A program made the translations under genes and the position numbers. Below the pieces are notes generated by a model. The model had not been told where the DNA came from. It did not search any database and worked only from the letters and a program-made list of their open reading frames with translations. A stretch of DNA of 35,197 nucleotides from Planctomycetota bacterium (GTDB lineage Bacteria; Planctomycetota; UBA1135; GCA-002686595): positions 1 to 35,197 of the forward strand of contig PBIX01000008.1 of the NCBI GenBank assembly GCA_002720975.1, read 5' to 3'. Shown here piece after piece: positions 25,129-32,344 of this stretch. Numbering within the stretch: position 1 is the first letter of the stretch; each line of letters opens with the position of its first letter.

Positions 25129-26204
25129 AGCCCCGTTGTGGCGGCGATGCATCGGCGGCGCGTGAGGCCCTCGATGCCCACGTCCGCGAGACGGTCCTGT
25201 GGCACTTCTCTCCCGAGACAGGAACCCCCCACTGGCTGGGATGGGCCGCCGGTCAGGATTGGGATCCCTTGACGACCATCGAGACTATCGATGACCTACA
25301 GCGCTTCCCCAACTTCGACGGCGATATCCTGCGCACCGAACCCCACGAGCGCTTCATCCCCAAGGCCTTCGAAGGCCGCCCCTTCACCATCTTCGAGACC
25401 GGCGGCACCACCGGCCTGCCCAAGCAGCGCATCGGCTGGGAGGACTACCGCCACGACTACGAGGAGTTCTCCGAGACCCTGGACGATGAGGCGTTCCCTC
25501 CCGGCAGCTACTGGCTGATGATCGGTCCAACCGGACCGCGTCGCCTGCGCCTGGCCATCGAACACCTTGCCCACGTGCGCGGCAGCTCCTGCTACTTCGT
25601 GGACCTGGATCCGCGCTGGGTGAAGAAGCTCATCAAGTCTGGTCAGTCCACCCAGGCCAACGAGTACATGACTCATGTGGTGGATCAGGCCGCGGCCATA
25701 CTGGAGGCGCGCGACGTGTCGGTGCTCTTCACCACGCCTCGCCTGCTGGAGGCCTTGGCCCTGCGCTGCTCCATTCCCGATAGCGGCATCAAGGGCGTCT
25801 TCTGTGGAGGTACCACCATGGACCCCGAGACCACGCGCTTCCTGGTGGAGGAGGTTCTGGAAGGCAAGGTCGGGTTCGTGCCCACCTATGGCAACACGCT
25901 CATGGGCCTCGCGGCCCACAAGCCGGGCCTCGCTGAAGACGGCTACTCGATCACCTACTACGCGCCCCAACCGCGGGCGGTCCTGAGGGTGGTGGACTCG
26001 GACAACCCGCTGCAGACCGTGGCCTACGGGAACGTGGGGCGGGTGGAGTTGACGACCCTCACCCAGGAGCTCTTCATGCCGCGCTTCCTGGAACGCGACG
26101 AGGGTATTCGCCGCGAGCCATGCCGCGAGTTCCCCTGGGACGGTGTGGGCGAAGTGCGTCCCTTCGGTGCTCAGGCGGGGAACATCGTGGAAGGGGTGTA
26201 CTGA
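25125..26204 (+). CDS. PaaK-like AMP-forming acyl/aryl-CoA ligase, short form
   Basis: ATG 25125 overlaps the symporter stop and has AGGAG seven bases upstream. The 359-residue product belongs to the adenylate-forming superfamily near phenylacetate-CoA ligase. It has the ATP-binding loop F-E-T-G-G-T-T-G-L-P-K (90-100), the Y-G-N-T segment in the place of A5 Y-G-x-T-E, and G-R-V-E-L-T-T-L with R-F-L-E-R-D-E-G-I in the hinge region. It is shorter than PaaK (about 430-440 residues), and most of the mobile C-terminal subdomain that completes thioesterification appears to be missing. It may therefore form only an acyl-adenylate, or act with a partner. As last gene of the receptor-symporter operon it probably activates the imported carboxylate. 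The substrate is unknown. Confidence 0.78.
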   Translation: MKPRCGGDASAAREALDAHVRETVLWHFSPETGTPHWLGWAAGQDWDPLTTIETIDDLQRFPNFDGDILRTEPHERFIPKAFEGRPFTIFETGGTTGLPKQRIGWEDYRHDYEEFSETLDDEAFPPGSYWLMIGPTGPRRLRLAIEHLAHVRGSSCYFVDLDPRWVKKLIKSGQSTQANEYMTHVVDQAAAILEARDVSVLFTTPRLLEALALRCSIPDSGIKGVFCGGTTMDPETTRFLVEEVLEGKVGFVPTYGNTLMGLAAHKPGLAEDGYSITYYAPQPRAVLRVVDSDNPLQTVAYGNVGRVELTTLTQELFMPRFLERDEGIRREPCREFPWDGVGEVRPFGAQAGNIVEGVY

Positions 26205-26397
26205 TACGGAGTCGTCCTGAGAGGAGCCGGGCGCCACGGCGAATTTGGGCAGGTGGAACTCGATACCGGTGCCTGCCGGCTCACTCGCGACGAGGGGAGT
26301 CGCCGAGGGCAGGGTCACCAAGGACCCGAGGCGTGAGCGCAAGAGAGACGTTCGCATGTCCTCCACGCGCGCTCCACCGGTTAGACTCTCCTCCCTC

Positions 26398-27165
26398 ATG
26401 GAGCCCTCCAGTCGCAAGCTGATGGTGATGAGCTTGATCGGCATCTTCGCCGGACAAACGTGGCTCGTCTACTCTGATCCCGCGGGCCGGGTTGCGCCTC
26501 CACTTTCCGAACTCGCCCTCGAGGGCCGGAAGGTCTGGCACGACTACAACTGCCAGAGTTGTCACCAGTTGTTCGGCTTCGGCGGCTTCCTTGGACCCGA
26601 CCTGACGAACCTGGCGGAAGAGATGACACCGGCGCGCTACGAGGTGATCCTGACGGAGGGGCGCGGTCTGATGCCGAGCCTCGACCTCAAGGCGGAGGAG
26701 TGCGACGCGATAGCCGCCTTCCTCACGGAGATCGACGCGACGGGCGTCGGGCAGCTTCGGATCGGCGACTCGCTGAGCGACCGCGAGGTCATGGCGGCTT
26801 GGTTGGCCGAGTGCGCGCCCGAGAGCGCTCCCCTGACCGCCGAGCAACACCTCGGCGCCGAGGTCGTCCTGGAGTCGGCTTGCATCTCCTGCCACTTGCC
26901 GAATCCGGCCAGCGCTCTGGGTGCGCCCGACCTGACGCTGGCGGCCACGCGCTTCTCTGAAGAGGAGCTGCTCCGCATCGTGACGGAGGGGATCCCGGCC
27001 AAGGGCATGCCAGCCATCTCCCTCGACGATCAGCAACGCACGGCTCTCTATTCCTTTCTCGAATGGGCAGCTTCCCATGGCGACCGCCTCGCATCCCGCT
27101 TCGCGTCCAATCAGGCGCGGCAGACGGGGGGGTTCGCGTCCATTCCCTGGTTCGAGTACGAATGA
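26398..27165 (+). CDS. norC: NorC-like diheme cytochrome c subunit
   Basis: From ATG 26398 (255 aa) there is one N-terminal membrane anchor (about 9-25). A NorC-like cytochrome c domain follows, with C-Q-S-C-H (52-56) and axial Met92 in G-L-M-P-S-L. A second cytochrome c domain has C-I-S-C-H (162-166) and Met204 in K-G-M-P-A-I. Canonical NorC has about 150 residues and one heme, so this subunit is enlarged and diheme. In cNOR, NorC delivers electrons from periplasmic donors to the catalytic subunit. Its stop overlaps the NorB-like start (ATGA), strong evidence of a complex. Alternative upstream starts exist (26356, 26245) but add a low-complexity Arg-rich segment. No Shine-Dalgarno is visible; the leader is CT-rich. 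The symbol is given by homology of the first domain and context. Confidence 0.8.
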   Translation: MEPSSRKLMVMSLIGIFAGQTWLVYSDPAGRVAPPLSELALEGRKVWHDYNCQSCHQLFGFGGFLGPDLTNLAEEMTPARYEVILTEGRGLMPSLDLKAEECDAIAAFLTEIDATGVGQLRIGDSLSDREVMAAWLAECAPESAPLTAEQHLGAEVVLESACISCHLPNPASALGAPDLTLAATRFSEEELLRIVTEGIPAKGMPAISLDDQQRTALYSFLEWAASHGDRLASRFASNQARQTGGFASIPWFEYE

Positions 27166-28583
27166 ACGACGCAACGCTGTCCACATCGCAGCGCATGGTG
27201 CTCACCGTAATCACCTGCGCGCTGACCTGTCTCTTGCTGTCGATAGGCCTGGGGGCGTTAGGGGCGCTGTACTACATCCCGAAGGTCGGCGAGCGTATGG
27301 CGGACGTGGGCCTCAGCCTCATCCAGCTGCGGCCACTGCACACCACATTCGCCTCAGCCTGGATCTACATGGGCTGCGTCGCCTGCGTCTACGCCTACCT
27401 CGGTGACCAGTTCGGAGAACCGTCCAAGGGCGAGCGCCTGCGCTTCCGTCTGCACATGATCCTATGGGGAGTGGCGGGGCTCGCGAGCCTCATAACTCTC
27501 TTAGCGGGCATCTCCAGCGGCCGCGAATACCTGGGTTTCCACCCCCTGATCTCGATCCCCATCCTCGTCGGCTGGGTGCTCTTCGGGTTCACCTTCATGC
27601 GTCGCGTGGCGTCGGGCTTCTGGGGTCGACCGGTCTACGTCTACATGTGGTCGGTGGGGGTGTTCTTCTTCGTCTACACATTCCTCGAGGGCCATGCGCA
27701 CCTGTTGCCCTGGGTGGAGGCGCGCCCGGTCGTCGATCTGCAGGTCCAGTGGAAGTCCTGCGGCACGCTGGTCGCCTCCTTCAACCAGATGGTGTACGGG
27801 GCGCTGACCTATTTCGGCGAGAAGAAGAGCGACGACAAACGCATCGGCCAGTCGAGCACGGGCTTTTGGCTGTTCGGGATCGGGCTGCTCAACTCCTTCA
27901 CGAACTTCGCGCACCACACCTATCACCTGCCGCAGTCGCCCCTGATCAAGTGGATCGCATTCACAGTGAGCATGCTCGAGATCATCCTGCTGCTGAAACT
28001 CCTGCAGGAGATCACCGCCGCACTGCGGGCCCAGGCGCGTCGGCGGAACCGTCCCCTCGACCTCGCCTCGCGCATGGTGGGACTCGCGAAGCGCTGGAAC
28101 TGCTTCCTGCTCACCCTGGCGCTCTTGATCTCGGTGCCGCAGCTCAACGCGCTCATCCACGGCACACATGTGGTCATGGCACACGCGATGGGATCCGAGT
28201 TGGCGCTCGACAGCTACATCTTGCTGGGGGTCTTCGCCTGGATCCTGGGCGAGATCTTCTACAAGCGCGAGACGCTGTGGGGCTTCATCGACAGCCGTGC
28301 GCAGCACCGGACGGTCAGCTACTTGAACTTCAGCTTGGCTTCCCTGGTGGCGCTGCTGGTCATCGCGGGGCTCGGCGTCAGCTTCACCCGCATGTACGGT
28401 CAGCCGGCCCCGACCTGGCTTGAGTCCTTCCCGTATCTGTTCGTCACCTTTGGCGGTTTGGTAGCGATCCATCTGGCGCGCTTTGTGTGGACCTGGGTTC
28501 CGCTCTTGCGTGACCCCGTCAGGCATCGGACATGGGCCGAGGATCTGGCGCGGCTGGAGGGCAACGCCGCGGGGCCCGAGTAG
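27162..28583 (+). CDS. norB: NorB-like heme-copper oxidoreductase subunit I with non-canonical ligands
   Basis: This 473-residue polytopic membrane protein has about 12 helices and the NorB/cbb3-type core. It has His60 in R-P-L-H-T-T-F-A-S-A-W-I-Y-M-G (low-spin heme ligand), His251-His252 in N-F-A-H-H-T-Y-H-L-P (FeB pair), and I-H-G-T-H-V-V-M-A-H-A-M-G with His341 (active-site heme ligand). Two expected ligands are absent. There is no His between residues 181 and 250, where helix VI should supply the third FeB His; Cys200 sits exactly 51 residues before His251, the spacing of His207-His258 in Pseudomonas NorB. The second low-spin heme His is Met343. The FeB Glu position is Val. It most likely reduces NO, but belongs to a non-canonical family. 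The symbol is by homology only. It is coupled to the diheme NorC-like gene. Confidence 0.8.
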   Translation: MNDATLSTSQRMVLTVITCALTCLLLSIGLGALGALYYIPKVGERMADVGLSLIQLRPLHTTFASAWIYMGCVACVYAYLGDQFGEPSKGERLRFRLHMILWGVAGLASLITLLAGISSGREYLGFHPLISIPILVGWVLFGFTFMRRVASGFWGRPVYVYMWSVGVFFFVYTFLEGHAHLLPWVEARPVVDLQVQWKSCGTLVASFNQMVYGALTYFGEKKSDDKRIGQSSTGFWLFGIGLLNSFTNFAHHTYHLPQSPLIKWIAFTVSMLEIILLLKLLQEITAALRAQARRRNRPLDLASRMVGLAKRWNCFLLTLALLISVPQLNALIHGTHVVMAHAMGSELALDSYILLGVFAWILGEIFYKRETLWGFIDSRAQHRTVSYLNFSLASLVALLVIAGLGVSFTRMYGQPAPTWLESFPYLFVTFGGLVAIHLARFVWTWVPLLRDPVRHRTWAEDLARLEGNAAGPE

Positions 28584-28594
28584 CTACCGCGCTG

Positions 28595-30868
28595 CTAGTC
28601 GGCGTAGCCCAGCGCATCAAGCTGCCGCAGGAGCTCCTCGTCCATGCCTGACGTGTCGAGCGCCATCCCCCCGCCCCCGGACTCCGTCCAGATCACGAGG
28701 CTGCCTGCGGGCGTGCGGTCCGGGAAGTACCCCGTACGCGCCGTAGCCAGGATGCGTCCGTCGAGGGGTTTGGGGAAGGCGAAATCGAGCCTCCCGGTGG
28801 CCACCGGCAGGCCGTCGACCACCACCCGGCGCGGGTCTGGCCAGGCCCCGTCGAAGCGGAACAGGGTGAAGACCTCCTCCCCCGCGACCGTGCCCAGGGT
28901 CGCGGAGAGGGGCTGTGCGCCGGTGGTCTCGAGGATGCCGTTCAGGCGCTCGATGCTCTGCATACCACCCCAGTCCTCGGGGACACCGTCGACGGCGACC
29001 AATTTGAAGTCCTTCTCGGGGCTGGGGTCGGCGTAGACCAGTTCCGCCACGAGCTCCTGCTCTCCCTCCGGATGCATGCGGAAGGTGAACAGTCCGTCCG
29101 GCGCTGTGCGTTCGATCTCAAGCTGGGGGTTCGTCGGCGGATCGCCGGGAACGGGATGCCAGAGGGGAATGACGGTGGTGTGGGCGATCGGTCGCTTGCC
29201 GAGCCAGACCACCTGGGAGAGGTCCTGCGCCCCGGAGTGGGTGATCCTCCAGCGGTCCTCGCTGCGTTGGTGGGCACGGAACAGCAGGATGTCGACCGGG
29301 TCGCGGTCAACTGTTCCCTGCCAGGAGAACTTCTCGCCCCCCTGCTCCAGGCAGGTCTCGGGCACACCCGCGACCGCGTCGAACGGGCAACCGTTGGTGC
29401 GCAGTTCGATGCTCACCTCGAAGGGATCCTCGGCTGGTCGCACGTGGATACGCATGGCGTGCACCGGCCGATAGTCTTTGATGGCGGTCTCCAGAGCCTC
29501 GCGCGTCTCCACCTCCAGCTCGTCGATCAGGTTGCGGTGCTCCCCGGGGTCGTTGATCCAATCGAAGACCAGTGGCGCCGCATCCTCTCCCCGGTCGATG
29601 TACTTGAGCTCCGTGGTCTTGACCGCTTGGTCGCCTTGCTCCTGGGCCTCGATGAACACCTCCTCGTGCACCTGCCCCTCGACGTCCAGCAGCAGCGGCA
29701 CCAGACTGCGCCCGTCGACCGGCGGTTGCACGGGCAGGTCGAGTAACTCCATGATCGTGGGGGCGATGTCCACGTTTTGGGTGAGGGCCCCGACGCGGTG
29801 CCCCTCGGTCTGGCCGGGGAGTTTGATGATCAGGGGCGTGTGGGTCACCGCCTCGTACAGGTCGTGGTGGCTGAAGGGCTGTGTATCGTGCCCGTCCCTG
29901 GGATCCTCCAGGTTCTCACCGTGGTCCGCCGCGATCACGATCAGGGCCCGGTCATAAACTCCCATCGCGCGCAGTCTCTCGAAGAGCCGGCCGATCCCGG
30001 CGTCGCAGGAGCGGATTTCGGCGTCGTACAGTGCGCGGCCGTTGGCCAGTCGCAGTCGGTTGAACTCCGGGCCCTGCAGGTTCTGCCTCAGCCAACGCCC
30101 GCGCTCCGCTGGCTCGAGAGGGGCCAGCGCGTCGTGGTACGAGGCCATCCCCACGGCTTCAAGGTGCTCGCGGAGGAACATGTTCCGCGTACTCTCGGGG
30201 GCGTTGTAGACCCAGCCCTTGAGGTCGGTGTGGGGATCGAAGTAATGCGCCCACAGGAAGAGTGGCTGGTCCCGAGCGCTATGCTGGTACTCGTCCAGGG
30301 CGGCGAATGCGCGCTGGTTCGTGTAGGCCGCCGTGGACCACAGGGAGCGCTCCTTGACCGGAATGTCGCCGCCGATCAGGGAGACGGTGTCCCAGCCGAC
30401 GAACATTGGCACGTCGGGGTCGATCAACTCCCACAGTGGATGGCTGCCTATCGCGATCCGGTAGTAATCCCGCCGTCGGAAGCGATCGGCCAGACTGGCC
30501 GAGACCGACCCCTGCCCACCGGCCCCCTCAATCGGGACGGGCAGGTAGTTGCCGTGGGTCTTGGGGTACTGCCCGGTCAGGATCGAGGTGATCGAGGGGA
30601 AGGTGGCGTTGTATTGGGTCGAGTTGGCCTCGAACAGGTAGCTGGAGGCGGCGAAGGTGTCGAGCACCGGACTGGTTTCGAGCTCATACCCATAGCAGGA
30701 GAGGTGGTCCGCCCGCAGCGTGTCGATCACGATCAGCACCACCGGGGTGCCCGCGGGCAACTCGAAGGGGTTCCTCGGGCTCGAGCCGCAGGACGACAGC
30801 GCCATAAGCGAGGCCGCGAGCAGGGCCAATATGGCCGGGGGCCGATGAGGAACGCGCCCTAGGCCCAC
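28595..30868 (-). CDS. Sulfatase-fold lipoprotein with Thr at the formylglycine position
   Basis: The start is placed at GTG 30868 (757 aa), which gives a lipoprotein signal ending A-L-S-S-C (Cys27); the frame continues to a TTG at 30973 with a second hydrophobic stretch. The N-terminal 440 or so residues have the alkaline-phosphatase/sulfatase fold: V-I-D-T-L-R-A-D-H metal motif (Asp49), F-D-P-H, and A-A-D-H-G-E-N (Asp315-His316). The nucleophile segment reads N-A-T-F-P-S-I-T-S-I-L-T-G, with Thr89 where sulfatases have Cys or Ser (formylglycine precursor) and Ile where the following Arg is expected. A C-terminal region of about 280 residues is beta-rich and unassigned. Thr nucleophiles occur in phosphotransferases of this superfamily, so phospho- or phosphonate-ester chemistry is as likely as sulfate hydrolysis. 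It converges on the NorB-like gene with an 11-nt gap. Confidence 0.82.
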   Translation of the reverse strand: MGLGRVPHRPPAILALLAASLMALSSCGSSPRNPFELPAGTPVVLIVIDTLRADHLSCYGYELETSPVLDTFAASSYLFEANSTQYNATFPSITSILTGQYPKTHGNYLPVPIEGAGGQGSVSASLADRFRRRDYYRIAIGSHPLWELIDPDVPMFVGWDTVSLIGGDIPVKERSLWSTAAYTNQRAFAALDEYQHSARDQPLFLWAHYFDPHTDLKGWVYNAPESTRNMFLREHLEAVGMASYHDALAPLEPAERGRWLRQNLQGPEFNRLRLANGRALYDAEIRSCDAGIGRLFERLRAMGVYDRALIVIAADHGENLEDPRDGHDTQPFSHHDLYEAVTHTPLIIKLPGQTEGHRVGALTQNVDIAPTIMELLDLPVQPPVDGRSLVPLLLDVEGQVHEEVFIEAQEQGDQAVKTTELKYIDRGEDAAPLVFDWINDPGEHRNLIDELEVETREALETAIKDYRPVHAMRIHVRPAEDPFEVSIELRTNGCPFDAVAGVPETCLEQGGEKFSWQGTVDRDPVDILLFRAHQRSEDRWRITHSGAQDLSQVVWLGKRPIAHTTVIPLWHPVPGDPPTNPQLEIERTAPDGLFTFRMHPEGEQELVAELVYADPSPEKDFKLVAVDGVPEDWGGMQSIERLNGILETTGAQPLSATLGTVAGEEVFTLFRFDGAWPDPRRVVVDGLPVATGRLDFAFPKPLDGRILATARTGYFPDRTPAGSLVIWTESGGGGMALDTSGMDEELLRQLDALGYAD

Positions 30869-30980
30869 GTGGGTTGATAGAGAGGTCGGGAACACCACTA
30901 GGACGATAAGGAAGGGGGGGCGAGGTGAGGAGGGCAGGCCAACGGCCTTGGATCTTAGCCGTTCCTCGCTCAAGAAGGTG

Positions 30981-31056
30981 AGGCTTGGACTCTACAGGCC
31001 CTGTCCGGGATCAGGAGGAGGTTGTCCTGACTCCGTACCCACAACAGGTGTAACCC
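30981..31056 (+). repeat. Intergenic repeat element, copy 1 (before lamin-tail gene)
   Basis: This element lies 67 nt before the lamin-tail gene. It contains C-T-A-C-A-G-G (30992-30998) and, downstream, GGAGGAGGTTG at 31014-31024 followed by CTGACTCC at 31027-31034. By eye, 31010-31042 matches copy 2 (32253-32285) at 26 of 33 positions without gaps, and most mismatches are transitions. The arms GTTGT (31021-31025) and ACAAC (31041-31045) could pair. The function is unknown. Confidence 0.45.
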
Positions 31057-31122
31057 GCGGCCCTGGCGATCGTCGTGTGTGTCCGTCCGTTGACCCGCGC
31101 CAAACCGAACCCGGAAAACTTC

Positions 31123-32142
31123 ATGCCTTCCCTTTCCGCAGCCTCTCTACGCCATCTCGTCGTGTCCTTCATTGTGGCCCAGATCACCGTTTGGGCCCTT
31201 TGCTCCCCGGTTGCGGCCCAGGCCTCGGAAGAAAGCGGAGGTGCTGGAAACGGGGCCTGTGCACCCGCTGGCCTCGGGCTGCCGAGCGTCTTTATGCGCC
31301 CCGGCCCGATAAACGGACAGCCCGACGGGTCGTGGACCTTTGGCGTGGCCGGTGGTGGGGAGCGCGCCTTCGGCCGGGCTTGCTTGCTGCTCGTGACACC
31401 TGGGGGGACTCCTCTGCCCTGGGCCCCATGCCTGGAGGGCTTGAGCGGGCGACTGGGGCCGCTTGTCGCTCTGGACGGACAGGGCCTGGCCACGTGGACC
31501 CTGCCACCCGAGGCCTTGAACCTGGGACTCGACCTGCGAGTCGTCGTCTGGGAGAGCTCAGCGCCATGGTCCGCCGCTTCCTTGAGCGGTCGCGTGACCC
31601 GTCCCGCGGTTTCAATCGGGCCCCTGCCCTTCCCGGCGGGTGCCGTGGTGATCACGGAATTCCTCAAGGATCCCCAAGCCGTTCCCGATGCCTTCGGAGA
31701 GTGGTTTGAAGTCTACAACCGCAGTTCGGTGGTTCTGGATCTGGAGGGATGGGTCCTCTCCGACGCGGGCATCGATGTGACCGTGCTGAACAATCTGGGA
31801 TCCGGGATTCTGCTCGCGCCCGGGGCGCGCATGGTCTTCGGCCTGGATGTTGACCCCTTCTACAACGGGGGGGCACAGGTGGACGTGGCCTACCAAGGCA
31901 TGATCCTCTCCAATACTTCGGATGAGATTATCTTGTCCACACCCAGCGGAGTGCTGGTGGATTCGATCGCCTACGACGATGGGATCGAGTGGCCGGATAA
32001 GGGCGGACGGTCTGCCGTGCTCCATCCCGACCAGGTGCAGGCGGGGAACAACGGCCATGGGTCGCATTGGTGCTCATCCAACACCGTCTTCGGCGCTGGC
32101 GATCGGGGCACACCGGGTGCGCTCAATGACTCCTGTTGGTAG
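31123..32142 (+). CDS. Exported lamin-tail-domain (LTD) protein
   Basis: Starting at ATG 31123 (339 aa), the protein has a signal peptide (about 1-33, ending V-A-A-Q-A). The N-terminal half is a beta-rich, Gly/Pro-rich segment of a type common in secreted planctomycete proteins (F-G-V-A-G-G-G-E-R-A). The C-terminal half is a lamin-tail domain: V-V-I-T-E-F-L-K-D-P, G-E-W-F-E-V-Y-N-R-S, L-D-L-E-G-W-V-L-S-D, and I-L-S-N-T-S-D-E-I-I-L, with the closing D-S-I-A-Y-D-D and G-T-P-G-A. LTD modules are non-catalytic immunoglobulin-like folds found on secreted nucleases and cell-surface proteins. With no enzyme domain here, an adhesion or envelope-structure role is likely. The frame reaches 31075, but that start would precede the signal peptide. 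Confidence 0.82.
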   Translation: MPSLSAASLRHLVVSFIVAQITVWALCSPVAAQASEESGGAGNGACAPAGLGLPSVFMRPGPINGQPDGSWTFGVAGGGERAFGRACLLLVTPGGTPLPWAPCLEGLSGRLGPLVALDGQGLATWTLPPEALNLGLDLRVVVWESSAPWSAASLSGRVTRPAVSIGPLPFPAGAVVITEFLKDPQAVPDAFGEWFEVYNRSSVVLDLEGWVLSDAGIDVTVLNNLGSGILLAPGARMVFGLDVDPFYNGGAQVDVAYQGMILSNTSDEIILSTPSGVLVDSIAYDDGIEWPDKGGRSAVLHPDQVQAGNNGHGSHWCSSNTVFGAGDRGTPGALNDSCW

Positions 32143-32146
32143 GAGG

Positions 32147-32158
32147 GCCCTGCAGGGC
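32147..32158. repeat. Perfect palindrome after the lamin-tail gene
   Basis: GCCCTGCAGGGC is a 12-bp perfect palindrome starting five bases after the stop codon. It could form a short hairpin or bind a dimeric protein. It is not followed by a T-run, so it is not called a terminator. Confidence 0.3.
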
Positions 32159-32223
32159 TGGTCCACCCTGGAAGCCGGCTGGTCGTCCTTTTCAAGAGCC
32201 TCCGGGGTCTGGTTGCAGTCTTC

Positions 32224-32299
32224 GATGCCAGCTACAGGGTCGGCGTTGCGGAATCTGGAGGAAGTTGCTCTGACTCCATATCTACGGAGACTGTAGCCT
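32224..32299 (+). repeat. Intergenic repeat element, copy 2 (before SMP-30 gene)
   Basis: This is the counterpart of the element at 30981-31056, in the same orientation. It has C-T-A-C-A-G-G at 32232-32238, then ATCTGGAGGAAGTTG at 32253-32267 and CTGACTCC at 32270-32277. Here CTCC (32274-32277) can pair with GGAG (32286-32289), so the possible hairpin differs from copy 1. It lies 45 nt before ATG 32345. It does not fit a sigma70 or sigma54 promoter. Confidence 0.45.
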
Positions 32300-32344
32300 C
32301 GGACATAGTCCCGTCACGACCCCCCTGTTCACCTGGAGGTGCCC

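Noticed and set aside
28595-30973. Sulfatase start at TTG 30973
   Set aside because: It adds a second hydrophobic segment before the lipoprotein signal and has no ribosome binding site; GTG 30868 gives a normal signal peptide, although this start is still uncertain.
32253-32270. Sigma54 promoter in repeat copy 2 (TGGAGGAAGTTGCT)
   Set aside because: The distance between the GG and GC elements is 10 instead of 12, and copy 1 lacks the GC element.
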